This document shows, one piece after another, positions 28,338 through 36,588 of a stretch of 64,000 nucleotides of DNA; positions within the stretch are counted from its first letter, which is position 1, and each line of letters opens with the position of its first letter. Under the pieces are notes generated by a model, which ran no database searches, was not told the DNA's origin, and saw only the letters and a list, made by a program, of their open reading frames with translations. The position numbers were made by a program, and so were the translations under genes. This DNA is from Dethiobacter sp. (GTDB lineage: Bacteria; Bacillota; Dethiobacteria; Dethiobacterales; Dethiobacteraceae), in NCBI GenBank assembly GCA_018333635.1, contig JAGXTL010000010.1, forward strand, positions 55,895 through 119,894, in the 5' to 3' direction.

Positions 28338-28366
28338 ACCGGCTAGAAAGCCGGTTTTTTTATTTT
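28338..28366 (+). terminator. Terminator after the stress-like gene
   Basis: ACCGGCT, loop AGAA, AGCCGGT, then TTTTTTATTTT: a clean intrinsic terminator. Confidence 0.9.
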
Positions 28367-28431
28367 CTTTATCACGCTTTTGGTGGCTCAAAACATATAT
28401 TGAATTACTAATGGGCGAGGGGGTCGGAAGT

Positions 28432-29328
28432 TTGCAAAAAATCGGCTTGAAGGGCTGGGATGTAGTCATAGCGGGCGGAGATGCCCGAGAAGTAGTTTTG
28501 GCTGAGGCACTGCGGGATCTAGGGTCAAATGTTTGCTTATTCGGCTTTGCTAAAACACAGAAGAACGAAGATCTGCAAATCCCGGACTGTCTGCCGCTCA
28601 AAACTGACGCTCTTATTCTGCCGCTCTCAGGAGTTAACATGGAGGGGTATATTTTTGCCCCGTACGCAACAGAAAGAATCCATTTCGAGAGATTAATGCC
28701 ATTATTTAGGCCGGGAATGCTGTTGCTCAGCGGCAGTATGCCAAAAATCTGGCTGCCGATGCTGGAAAAACAAGGTATCACTTTAATTCTGACTACGGAA
28801 ATAGACGAATTGGCCCTGTATAATGCGGTGCCTACCGCCGAGGGTGCTGTGGTAGTGGCAATGCGCGAAAGTGCCATTACCTTATCAGGCTCTAAGGCTT
28901 TAGTAACCGGGTTTGGCCGTTGCGGACTGCCTCTGGCTCGGCTGCTGGCGGGCATGGATGCTCATGTGACGGTAGCAGCACGCAAGCGCGATGTCTTGGC
29001 TCTGGCTCAAGTATTAGGGTTTACTACTGTTACATTTGATAGTTTACCAGACGTTGCGGCAGATTTTGACTTCTTATTTAATACTGTCCCCGCCCTGATT
29101 TTAACGGCAGATGTGTTGGCAAATGTAAAAAAGACAGCCGTGCTCATTGACATTGCTACGTCACCAGGTGGAAGTGATTTCACTGCGGCTCAACAGTTGG
29201 GGTTGAAAAATTTTCTTCTGCCGGGGTTGCCCGGCAAAGTGGCTCCTATTACTGCAGGTCAAATTTTGGCAAAAATATACCAGAATATTTTAATAGAATC
29301 TAGAAGGAAGGAGGGAGAGAAGACTTGA
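28432..29328 (+). CDS. dpaA: Dipicolinate synthase subunit A
   Basis: With DpaB makes the spore-core chelator dipicolinic acid from dihydrodipicolinate. Rossmann fold: VVIAGGDAREVVLAEAL at the N-terminus and GSKALVTGFGRCGLPLARLL in the second domain; TSPGGSDF near the end. TTG at 28432 (MQKIGLKGW) follows GAGGGGGTCGGAAG; the ATG at 28411 has no ribosome binding site. 298 residues. A CATATATTG sequence about 40 bases upstream resembles a SigK -10, as expected for a mother-cell gene, but is weak evidence. Confidence 0.93.
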   Translation: MQKIGLKGWDVVIAGGDAREVVLAEALRDLGSNVCLFGFAKTQKNEDLQIPDCLPLKTDALILPLSGVNMEGYIFAPYATERIHFERLMPLFRPGMLLLSGSMPKIWLPMLEKQGITLILTTEIDELALYNAVPTAEGAVVVAMRESAITLSGSKALVTGFGRCGLPLARLLAGMDAHVTVAARKRDVLALAQVLGFTTVTFDSLPDVAADFDFLFNTVPALILTADVLANVKKTAVLIDIATSPGGSDFTAAQQLGLKNFLLPGLPGKVAPITAGQILAKIYQNILIESRRKEGEKT

Positions 29329-29936
29329 GATTAAAGGGGAAAAGGATTGGCTTTGCACTGACTGGTTCTCACTGCACACTGGAAAAAGTTTTTCCGGAAC
29401 TGGAAAGATTGCTGGAGGAAGGAGCAGAAGTTTATCCGCTAATTTCATCTTCGGTCGATCAGACAAACAGCCGTTTTGGTGAGGCTACGGAGTGGAAGAC
29501 ACAGTTAGTTAAAAAAACAGGGCAAAAGATTATTACGAGTATATTGGCAGCTGAGCCGTTGGGGCCAAAAATGATGTTAGATGCTTATATTATTGCGCCA
29601 TGCACCGGTAACACACTGGCTAAACTGGCAAACGGAATTACCGATACGGCTGTTTTGATGGGAGCTAAAGCTCAATTGCGAAATCAAAAGCCTGTAATAA
29701 TGGCGATTTCCACAAATGACGGCCTGGGTCTTAACGCTAAAAATATTGGCACTCTATTATGTACAAAATATATCTATCTTGTTCCCTTCGGGCAGGATAG
29801 CCCATTTTCCAAACCAAATTCACTGATTGCAAAAATGGAGCTTTTACTGCCGACATTGTTGGCAGGCCTTGAAGGCCGACAGCTCCAGCCTATGCTGATC
29901 AACCTGTCTCATGAAGAATTTGAGTATAGGCGTTAG
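29325..29936 (+). CDS. dpaB: Dipicolinate synthase subunit B (flavoprotein fold)
   Basis: 203 residues of the flavoprotein/PPC-decarboxylase fold: FALTGSHCTLEKVFPELERL, MLDAYIIAPCTGNTLAKLANG and ALMAISTNDGLG-like block around residue 130. TTG at 29325 overlaps the dpaA stop (TTGA) and follows AAGGAGGGAG. The pair dpaAB shows the organism makes spores. Confidence 0.93.
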   Translation: MRLKGKRIGFALTGSHCTLEKVFPELERLLEEGAEVYPLISSSVDQTNSRFGEATEWKTQLVKKTGQKIITSILAAEPLGPKMMLDAYIIAPCTGNTLAKLANGITDTAVLMGAKAQLRNQKPVIMAISTNDGLGLNAKNIGTLLCTKYIYLVPFGQDSPFSKPNSLIAKMELLLPTLLAGLEGRQLQPMLINLSHEEFEYRR

Positions 29937-29970
29937 TAGGCAGGTCAATGGCAGGAATGCCAAACTTTGT

Positions 29971-29999
29971 TTGAAAATACGGCTTTCTTTTGATATAAT
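29971..29999 (+). promoter_or_regulatory. Near-consensus SigA promoter for dapA
   Basis: TTGAAA (29971-29976), 17-base spacer, TATAAT (29994-29999), TGn extension before the -10. It separates vegetative dapA expression from sporulation-type dpaAB expression. Confidence 0.85.
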
Positions 30000-30037
30000 G
30001 TTTTAAAGCCTGGGGGCAAACGGGAGGTGATTTAATT

Positions 30038-30922
30038 TTGATTGCACCATTTGGTGAAATGATAACAGCAATGGCAACCCCTTTCTATGCAAACGGGGAA
30101 ATCAATTACGAAAAAGCAGCGGAGTTAGCTGCCTTTCTGGTGAATAACGGCACAGACGGCATTGTTGTGTGTGGTACTACCGGAGAATCACCGACCCTTG
30201 CTGAGGAGGAAAAGAAAGAACTTTTTTCTGTCATAGCAGCTACAGTCAGAGGCAAGGCAAAAGTATTGGCCGGTACCGGCTCCAATAATACCGTTCAGGC
30301 AATCCGCCTGACTAAAATTGCAGAAAATTGCGGTGTGGACGGAATTATGTTAGTGGTGCCGTATTATAATAAACCGCCCCAAGAAGGCTTGTTTCGTCAC
30401 TTTTCTGCTATTGCGGCACAAACAACATTGCCGGTAATGGTTTATAATGTGCCTGGCCGAACTGTAGTTAATATGACGGCGGAAACTACGCTGCGGCTTG
30501 CTCAAATCTCCAATATTGTGGCAGTCAAGGAAGCCAGCGGCGACCTTGAGCAAATTGCCAGAATCAGGGCAGGTGCTCCGGATAATTTTGCAGTTTATAG
30601 CGGTGACGACAGCATGACTTTGCCGGTACTGGCTGTAGGCGGCATCGGTGTGGTTTCCGTAGTTTCCCATATTGCCGGCAGGGAAATTAAAGAGATGATT
30701 ACCGCTTTTAAAAGCGGAGATACGGAGACTGCCGCGAAGAGTCACTTAAAGTTACTGCCGCTTTTTAAGGCAATGTTTATTACTACCAGCCCCACGCCTT
30801 TGAAAGGTGCCATGAATATGCTGGGACACAATTTGGGTCCTGTGCGCCTGCCCCTAGTGGGATTGACGGAAAATCAGCACAAGGAAATAGCAGAAGTCTT
30901 GACGGGGCTTGGGTATCTTTAG
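30038..30922 (+). CDS. dapA: 4-hydroxy-tetrahydrodipicolinate synthase
   Basis: Condenses pyruvate and aspartate semialdehyde in lysine and dipicolinate synthesis. GTTGESPTL, VYNVPGRTVVNM (catalytic Tyr and Arg) and VAVKEASGDLEQI (Schiff-base Lys) are all present. 294 residues, usual length. TTG at 30038 follows GGGAGGTGA. In Bacillus asd and dapG lie between spoVFB and dapA; both are missing here. Confidence 0.97.
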   Translation: MIAPFGEMITAMATPFYANGEINYEKAAELAAFLVNNGTDGIVVCGTTGESPTLAEEEKKELFSVIAATVRGKAKVLAGTGSNNTVQAIRLTKIAENCGVDGIMLVVPYYNKPPQEGLFRHFSAIAAQTTLPVMVYNVPGRTVVNMTAETTLRLAQISNIVAVKEASGDLEQIARIRAGAPDNFAVYSGDDSMTLPVLAVGGIGVVSVVSHIAGREIKEMITAFKSGDTETAAKSHLKLLPLFKAMFITTSPTPLKGAMNMLGHNLGPVRLPLVGLTENQHKEIAEVLTGLGYL

Positions 30923-30927
30923 TTTCC

Positions 30928-30957
30928 AAAACCGTGCGATGCGCGGTTTTTATTTTT
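30928..30957 (+). terminator. Terminator after dapA
   Basis: AAAACCGTGC, loop GAT, GCGCGGTTTT (10-bp stem with one G-U), then TATTTTT. Confidence 0.85.
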
Positions 30958-31015
30958 CAAAGGAAATTATCTCGTCGGTAGGATTGTAAACGGGTGACGG
31001 CTCTTTTCTGTAAAC

Positions 31016-31044
31016 TTGCAACAAAGCAGCTATTTAAGTATAAT
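31016..31044 (+). promoter_or_regulatory. SigA promoter for rnj
   Basis: TTGCAA (31016-31021), 17-base spacer, consensus TATAAT (31039-31044). Confidence 0.75.
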
Positions 31045-31094
31045 GATTGCTAGTGAGATTTGGACGCAAACATAAAAAAAGGGGGTGAGCTGTT

Positions 31095-32801
31095 TTGTCA
31101 AATGGCTACGCAAAAAGAAGAACACGGCTTAAACATGTGTCTGCAAGTGGAAAACTGCAAATTATTCCCTTGGGCGGGATAGGGGAAATCGGTAAAAATA
31201 TGTATGTAATCCGCTATGAGGATGAAATTATTGTTATCGATTCCGGCTTGTCGTTCCCTGGAGACGAAATGTTTGGTATCGATGTGGTAATTCCTGATGT
31301 CACCTATCTTCAGGAAAATAGGGAGAAGATCAAGGGGATTGTGCTGACACACGGCCATGAAGACCATATCGGTGCTTTGCCATATGTTCTGGCTCAACTG
31401 AATGTGCCTGTTTACGGCACAAAGCTGACACTGGGTTTAGTGGAGGGCAAACTGCGAGAACACCATATGCTTGCTAATTGTCTGCTTCACGTTATCCGGC
31501 CGGAGGACAAGCTGCAGCTGGGCAACTTTAACTTGGAATTTTTTCGAACCAACCACAGCATTCCCGATTCAATAGGCATTGCTGTAATCACACCTATAGG
31601 AACAGTAGTTCATACCGGCGATTTTAAATTCGACCAAACTCCGGTTAACGGTAAACCGACAGACTATTACCGCCTAGCCAAGTTAGGTGAAAAAGGTGTT
31701 CTGGTTGCGCTCTCAGACAGCACCAATGCGGAGCGTCCGGGGTATACTCTTTCGGAAAAAGAAGTAGGTTCAGCTATTAATGAAATTTTTCGTACTGCTA
31801 AACAGCGAATTATCTTAGCGACATTCGCATCCAACATTCACAGGATCCAACAAGTTATCGATGCAGCCTGTTCTTATAAGCGTAAAGTAGCGGTAGTAGG
31901 CAGGAGCATGGTTAATGTGGTTCAAATTGCCCAGGAGATGGGGTATTTGAACGTCTGCAGCGGAACACTTGTAGATATTGATGAATTAAAAACATTGCCT
32001 CAAAATCGGGCTGTAATTTTGACTACGGGCAGCCAGGGTGAACCAATGTCGGCGTTGACCAGAATTTCTGTTTCTGAACACAGAAAAGTAGAAATTATTC
32101 GTGGTGACACGGTGATTATTGCGGCTACTCCGATTCCAGGCAATGAAAAACTAGTTTCCCGGACTATTGACAATTTATTTGCTCGCGGTGCCAACGTTAT
32201 TTATGAACGGGTATCAGGTGTTCATGTTTCAGGGCACGCATCACAAGAAGAACTTAAAATGATGCTGAACCTGCTTAAGCCCAAATATTTGATTCCCGTC
32301 CATGGTGAGTACAGGATGCTGGTTCATCACGCCAAACTGGCTGCAAGAGTGGGAATCAGGGAAGAGAATGTTTTTATCTCTGAAAATGGCCAGATTTTGG
32401 AATTTACTGCTAATTCCGGCAAGGTTGCGGGCTCCGTTCCTGCCGGGCGGGTTTTGATTGACGGCCTAGGTGTGGGTGACGTGGGGAGCATTGTCTTGCG
32501 CGACAGAAAAATGCTTTCACAGGAAGGCATTCTGATTGTTTCGCTGACGGTCGATAAAGCTACGTCGCAGGTAGTGGCCGGCCCGGAAATTTATTCACGG
32601 GGATTTGTTTATGTACGCGAATCAGAATCACTTTTAGACGAAGCCCGCGAGCATGTGATCCGTTCCTTGGAGAAAAAAATTAACGGTAAAAGCACAGATT
32701 GGTCAGTGGTTAAAAGCTATGTTAAAGATTCACTTTCCCGGTTTATCTGGGAGAAGATGCATCGACGTCCCATGATTCTGCCAATTATTCTGGAGGTGTA
32801 A
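31095..32801 (+). CDS. rnj: Ribonuclease J
   Basis: Metallo-beta-lactamase/beta-CASP endo- and 5'-3' exoribonuclease of mRNA turnover. Zinc motif HGHEDH at residues 86-91, NHSIPDS, HTGDFKFD, then the beta-CASP motif TGSQGEPMSAL and SGHASQEELKMML; C-terminal RNase J domain. 568 residues, usual length. TTG at 31095 follows AAGGGGGTGAGC. The dapA-rnj-tepA order matches Bacillus. Confidence 0.96.
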   Translation: MSNGYAKRRTRLKHVSASGKLQIIPLGGIGEIGKNMYVIRYEDEIIVIDSGLSFPGDEMFGIDVVIPDVTYLQENREKIKGIVLTHGHEDHIGALPYVLAQLNVPVYGTKLTLGLVEGKLREHHMLANCLLHVIRPEDKLQLGNFNLEFFRTNHSIPDSIGIAVITPIGTVVHTGDFKFDQTPVNGKPTDYYRLAKLGEKGVLVALSDSTNAERPGYTLSEKEVGSAINEIFRTAKQRIILATFASNIHRIQQVIDAACSYKRKVAVVGRSMVNVVQIAQEMGYLNVCSGTLVDIDELKTLPQNRAVILTTGSQGEPMSALTRISVSEHRKVEIIRGDTVIIAATPIPGNEKLVSRTIDNLFARGANVIYERVSGVHVSGHASQEELKMMLNLLKPKYLIPVHGEYRMLVHHAKLAARVGIREENVFISENGQILEFTANSGKVAGSVPAGRVLIDGLGVGDVGSIVLRDRKMLSQEGILIVSLTVDKATSQVVAGPEIYSRGFVYVRESESLLDEAREHVIRSLEKKINGKSTDWSVVKSYVKDSLSRFIWEKMHRRPMILPIILEV

Positions 32802-32864
32802 TCAAGTATAACCGACTGCCCAGACGGGATAATAGAGAAAGAGAATATTTGAGGACGTGATACC

Positions 32865-33626
32865 TTGAGACAACTTTCTCGCCGTAGGCAGCGTTTACAA
32901 CCGAAAAGAACACAGTCAGTTAATGAAAAACTGGATACGCCGCCGCAAAAAGAAGAAAACGTGTTGCAGAATATCCAGGAACTGGGGCAAAACATCATCC
33001 CACAGCAGCTGGAAAGCAGTATTCACAGTATTTCTATTATTGGTCAAGTAGAAGGTCATTTAATCCTTCCGCCACAGAATAAAACAACAAAGTATGAACA
33101 TGTAATACCCCAGTTGGTGGCGATTGAACAGAATGCAAAAATTAAGGGTTTACTTGTTTTGCTCAATACAGTGGGCGGCGATGTGGAAGCAGGTCTTGCC
33201 ATCGCCGAAATGATTGCCACACTTTCAAAACCCACTGTATCATTAGTGTTGGGCGGCGGTCACAGCATCGGTGTTCCTATTGCGGTCAGCGCGAATTATT
33301 CTTTTATTACTGAAACGGCCACGATGACCATTCACCCCATTCGTCTGACCGGACTAGTCATCGGTGTACCCCAGACGTACGAGTACCTCGACAAAATGCA
33401 AGATCGCGTCATTAAGTTTGTGACAAAATATTCCCGCGTTACCGAAGATAAATTCCGTCAGCTGATGTTCTGCACTGACCAGCTGGCTCGCGATATCGGC
33501 ACTGTGATGGTGGGGAAAGACGCGGTGGATGACGGCCTGATTCGCGAAGTCGGCGGCCTCAGCGAAGCTCTGCGCAAGCTGCAGGAATTGGTTGATGAAC
33601 AAGAAGCCGGTAGGGTGGTGCACTGA
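32865..33626 (+). CDS. tepA: TepA/YmfB-like ClpP-fold protease
   Basis: ClpP-class serine protease homologue known in Bacillus as translocation-enhancing protein TepA. After a basic, Gln-rich N-terminus (about 65 residues) the ClpP fold shows [19 protein letters not shown], the nucleophile block GGGHSIGVP and the His block TMTIHPIR. 253 residues. TTG at 32865. It overlaps ylzJ by one base. Confidence 0.88.
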   Translation: MRQLSRRRQRLQPKRTQSVNEKLDTPPQKEENVLQNIQELGQNIIPQQLESSIHSISIIGQVEGHLILPPQNKTTKYEHVIPQLVAIEQNAKIKGLLVLLNTVGGDVEAGLAIAEMIATLSKPTVSLVLGGGHSIGVPIAVSANYSFITETATMTIHPIRLTGLVIGVPQTYEYLDKMQDRVIKFVTKYSRVTEDKFRQLMFCTDQLARDIGTVMVGKDAVDDGLIREVGGLSEALRKLQELVDEQEAGRVVH

Positions 33627-33850
33627 TGCTTTGGACAATTGTACCCCTAAATATTGTCATGGACGGGAGCGATTTGCATCAGCCCACTTATACGGAAATT
33701 CCCTGGAAAAGCGGGATACTCTTGGTGGAGGAAACCGGACAAAACACGGCACGTGTAGTGCGTTTGCTCTCCACAGATCCTGCTGATTATCTCGAACCGG
33801 CGACGCAGCCGGGAAAAATTTTAGAATACAGCAAGAAAAAGCCAGTCTGA
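33626..33850 (+). CDS. YlzJ-like protein
   Basis: 74 residues matching the YlzJ family: LWTIVPLNIVMDG, TYTEIPWKSGILLVEE and RVVRLLSTDPADYL. Follows tepA in Bacillus as here. ATG overlaps the tepA stop by one base (TGATG). Function unknown, usually grouped with sporulation-era genes. Confidence 0.85.
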   Translation: MLWTIVPLNIVMDGSDLHQPTYTEIPWKSGILLVEETGQNTARVVRLLSTDPADYLEPATQPGKILEYSKKKPV

Positions 33851-33870
33851 AACTTCTAAGGCTGGCTTTT
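33836..33870 (+). terminator. Terminator after ylzJ-like gene
   Basis: AAAAAGCCAG and CTGGCTTTT pair across a 16-base loop that contains the stop codon; T-run at the end. Confidence 0.65.
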
Positions 33871-33889
33871 AAAATTCAGTTTTACCCGG

Positions 33890-33916
33890 CCCTCACCCTA
33901 ACCCAGAGGGAGAGGG
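33890..33916 (-). repeat. CCCTCTCCC repeat, copy 2 (shortened)
   Basis: Reverse orientation: CCCTCACCCTAACCC joined directly to AGAGGGAGAGGG, so one half (TCTCCC) of the palindrome is missing. It directly abuts the inverted-repeat element at 33917. Confidence 0.7.
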
Positions 33917-34037
33917 AATTCCCCTCCCTTGGAGGGGTGGCGCAGAGCGCCGGGGTGGTTTGCTCCGCTAAGACTTCTGCTTGTGGTGGTATGTGACCAC
34001 CCCGCCCTAGCGGGCACCCCTCCAAGGGAGGGGAATT
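33917..34037. mobile_element. 121-bp element with long terminal inverted repeats (MITE-like)
   Basis: The ends are inverted copies: 23 bases starting AATTCCCCTCCCTTGGAGG match perfectly, followed by a variable small hairpin (GGCGCAGAGCGCC on the left, GCCCGCTAGGGCG type on the right) and GGGGTGGT. Each end is itself palindromic. No coding capacity; about 35 bases between the arms. No target-site duplication longer than a few bases is evident. Confidence 0.65.
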
Positions 34038-34053
34038 TTGGGGAGAGGGACTT

Positions 34054-34542
34054 TCAGCGTAGAGCGGCAGGTGTTTTCAGGGTAGCGTTACAATTACGGA
34101 AGATATCCAGGATTATAATTCGTCTAAGTAAAGGTAGACATTGCCTCACCGGGCGCGACAAGCTTGTCCCCGGTTGCAGTGATAATGGCTCAATACCGTA
34201 AATAAAAATCTGTTTCAGGCGGTGCGGATAGAAACTGCGGGCAAGGTGCAACAGGTGAAGGTCGTGCAGCGAGAAGCAGTTTAGTGTAAGCTCTAGCTGT
34301 GTGGCTCTTAGCTTGACGACAGTGCCCGGCGGACGCCCTGTGCGCAGAGTATCCAGGATGAAGATCCGTTCGTCTTTCTTGAGCAGTTGAATATAATCGA
34401 AACTTGTGATGCCTGCGTTAGAAAAAGTTACCCGGCACGGCCAGTTTGCTTTCTTTAATTGATTCAAAAGAAACGGACCGGCACCGTCATCTGACATAAT
34501 CGGGTTTCCCAGCGCCACCAGCTGAATCGCTTTTATCCGCAT
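34054..34542 (-). CDS. NiFe-hydrogenase maturation endopeptidase (HyaD/HybD/HycI family)
   Basis: Removes the C-terminal peptide of the large subunit after nickel insertion. N-terminal ALGNPIMSDDGAG is the family nickel-sensing motif (Asp-Asp in place of the common Asp-Glu), ILDTLRTG supplies the second acidic ligand, and SLHDLHLLHL the histidine. Start chosen at the second of two ATGs after AGAGAGGA; about 162 residues. It overlaps the cytochrome b gene by 56 bases and its 3' end abuts the intergenic repeats. Confidence 0.88.
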   Translation of the reverse strand: MRIKAIQLVALGNPIMSDDGAGPFLLNQLKKANWPCRVTFSNAGITSFDYIQLLKKDERIFILDTLRTGRPPGTVVKLRATQLELTLNCFSLHDLHLLHLARSFYPHRLKQIFIYGIEPLSLQPGTSLSRPVRQCLPLLRRIIILDIFRNCNATLKTPAALR

Positions 34543-35149
34543 CATTCCTCTCTTTGCCAGCATCAGCTATCTTTGGCTGCCAGCCAAACATTGCTTTCAG
34601 CCGCTTTAGATCTGTCGTTAGAGCGAGGTAGACGTGCATAGCGACAAAGGATGTTAAAAAAACGGTGGCAAGGAAATGGAGAGTGCGGGCAGAGCTCAAC
34701 CCGCCGCAAAAAATTGTCAGCCAGCGGAAAAACGGCAGATTTAACATAATCAACCCAGTGATGAAAAAGAGAGGCATAGTGAGAAAAATGCTTGTCAAGA
34801 GCAGCCGTAGTCCAACATGGTACGTTTCGTCAGGGGCGGGCGGTTTGCTATCGAGGAAAAATATATAGCGCAGCCAGGGCCGCAGCTGAGAGAGGTGGCT
34901 GCGGCGCCAGAGCAGCAGCCTTCGCCAATCACCGCTGAGCAGGCTGTAGTAGAGCCGAAAAGTTAGCAAAGCGGCCAGCACCGGGGTAAGGATAGCGTGA
35001 AGGATGCGGGCGGAATACATGCCGGAAAAACCCCAAAGCGGGTGGGGAACACTGATATAAAAGCCGCTCCAAAGTTTCAAAACTACCACGATGAAAAAAA
35101 ACCAGTGAAAAAAGCGAGTCTCCCAAAGGTAACTCAGACGTATCGGCAT
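34487..35149 (-). CDS. Ni/Fe-hydrogenase b-type cytochrome subunit (HyaC-like)
   Basis: Membrane di-haem cytochrome b that links the hydrogenase to the quinone pool. Four membrane helices; candidate haem ligands His15 (ETRFFHWFFF), the His in ARILHAIL, and the two in ARTLHFLATVF and VAMHVYLAL. 220 residues with a polar, Lys/Asp-rich tail. ATG at 35149 follows GAGGTGAG overlapping the large-subunit stop. Confidence 0.9.
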   Translation of the reverse strand: MPIRLSYLWETRFFHWFFFIVVVLKLWSGFYISVPHPLWGFSGMYSARILHAILTPVLAALLTFRLYYSLLSGDWRRLLLWRRSHLSQLRPWLRYIFFLDSKPPAPDETYHVGLRLLLTSIFLTMPLFFITGLIMLNLPFFRWLTIFCGGLSSARTLHFLATVFLTSFVAMHVYLALTTDLKRLKAMFGWQPKIADAGKERNDADKSDSAGGAGKPDYVR

Positions 35150-35158
35150 GCTCTCACC

Positions 35159-36571
35159 TCACAACCGGCGCCAGAGCCGGGGATTATTTTTCTTGTCCAG
35201 TACGTGGACGGCACAGGAAATGCATGGGTCGAAAGAGCGGACAACCCGACCGACTTCCACCGGATTATCAGTGTTTGCCACCGGCGTTCCAACCAGAGCT
35301 TCCTCCAGTGGGCCCCGTTGGCCGGCACTGTCCCGGGGCGAGAGATTCCATGCTGAAGGCGTAATAATCCGGTATGCGTCGATACGGCGATTCTCTATCC
35401 GTACCCAGTGAGCCAAGGGCCCCCGCATAGCTTCAACCAAACCTTCGCCCTCACCGCTAAGAGGGAGTGGATCCAGCCAGTTGATTGTAGGTTGGTCCGG
35501 GAGCAGTTCTCGCAGCCAGTTGTTAAGCTGTACTATCACCTCTCGCGCTTCTATAGCGCGTGCCATTAGCCTATCCATCACTGAAATACCGTTTTGATAG
35601 ATGCCACTCAACCACATGCGGGCCAGAGGGCCGCCTTCAAAAGCTCTCTCTTCATAGCGCGGTGCCTTGATCCAGGAATAAGCCTCATCCTTGCCCGGTG
35701 CAGGCGTACTTGCTTGCGCCAGAGGTTTTTGGAGGCCATCGCTGCCTTGATACCAGGCGTGGCGGATATCTAGACTAATTTTTTCCGCATCGTATTTGCT
35801 CTGAGTTTCTCCCGCAAGGAGGAGGCCTGCCGCAAAATGTTTCTTTTTATCATCCTTATCAAGCGGGAACATGCCAAAGGAGAGAAAATTTCCATAGCCT
35901 TTTCCGATCTGATAATAGTCAGCATAGTAGCGGGCGATATCTTCAATGTCGGGTAGTAGTTTATCGTTAATAAACTTAGCTAGCTTTCCGAGCAGTGCCT
36001 GAAAACGGATTACCCTGTCGGTGAGCACATCTTCTGTCACGCCGCCGGCGACAATGCTTTGCAAATGAGGTGCTTTGCCGCCAAAGGTGGCCACCGCTTT
36101 ATGAGCCAAATGACTTGTTTCCAGAGCTGAGAGATAATTCTCTTGAATACGCGCTTCAATCTTGCGCGGCAGCCGTAAATCAAGCTCACTGCGCGCGCCG
36201 CCCGGCGCATTTTGCGGTGCGCTGATATAGTCTGGAATAGCTAGCAGGTAGAGGTGCCGAAGATGATTTTGAATCAGATCTGCGCCAAAGATCAGGTTCC
36301 GTAAAACTTTGCCATTATGGGGCACCTCAATATTAAAAGTATTTTCCAGTGTCAGCGCAGCCGCTATGGCATGAGCAGACGAACAAATGCCGCAGATTCT
36401 TTGCGTAAGATAGACGGCATCATGCGGCGAGCGTCCTTTTAAGATGCTTTCAAAACCGCGGTAAAGAAGGCCGCTGCTCCAGGCATCAGCAACAGTGCCA
36501 TTGCTAATTTCAATCTCTACGGACATGTAACCATGGATGCGAGAGAGGGGGTTTATGCGGATTCTTGGCAT
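35159..36571 (-). CDS. NiFe-hydrogenase large (catalytic) subunit, group 1 type
   Basis: Carries the Ni-Fe active site. L1 motif RICGICSSAH (Cys60, Cys63) and L2 motif DPCISCAVH (Cys450, Cys453, His456) give the four Ni ligands. The 14 residues after His456 (VLDKKNNPRLWRRL) are the peptide expected to be cut off by the maturation protease encoded in the same operon. 470 residues, shorter than the roughly 570-600 of E. coli HyaB or HybC. Starts at ATG 36571 after AAGGGAG. Confidence 0.94.
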   Translation of the reverse strand: MPRIRINPLSRIHGYMSVEIEISNGTVADAWSSGLLYRGFESILKGRSPHDAVYLTQRICGICSSAHAIAAALTLENTFNIEVPHNGKVLRNLIFGADLIQNHLRHLYLLAIPDYISAPQNAPGGARSELDLRLPRKIEARIQENYLSALETSHLAHKAVATFGGKAPHLQSIVAGGVTEDVLTDRVIRFQALLGKLAKFINDKLLPDIEDIARYYADYYQIGKGYGNFLSFGMFPLDKDDKKKHFAAGLLLAGETQSKYDAEKISLDIRHAWYQGSDGLQKPLAQASTPAPGKDEAYSWIKAPRYEERAFEGGPLARMWLSGIYQNGISVMDRLMARAIEAREVIVQLNNWLRELLPDQPTINWLDPLPLSGEGEGLVEAMRGPLAHWVRIENRRIDAYRIITPSAWNLSPRDSAGQRGPLEEALVGTPVANTDNPVEVGRVVRSFDPCISCAVHVLDKKNNPRLWRRL

Positions 36572-36588
36572 CAGAGACTCCCTTAATA

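Noticed and set aside
33929..34201. 90-residue plus-strand frame over the inverted-repeat element
   Set aside because: It runs through the palindromic repeats and into the antisense of the hydrogenase protease gene; no ribosome binding site or domain.
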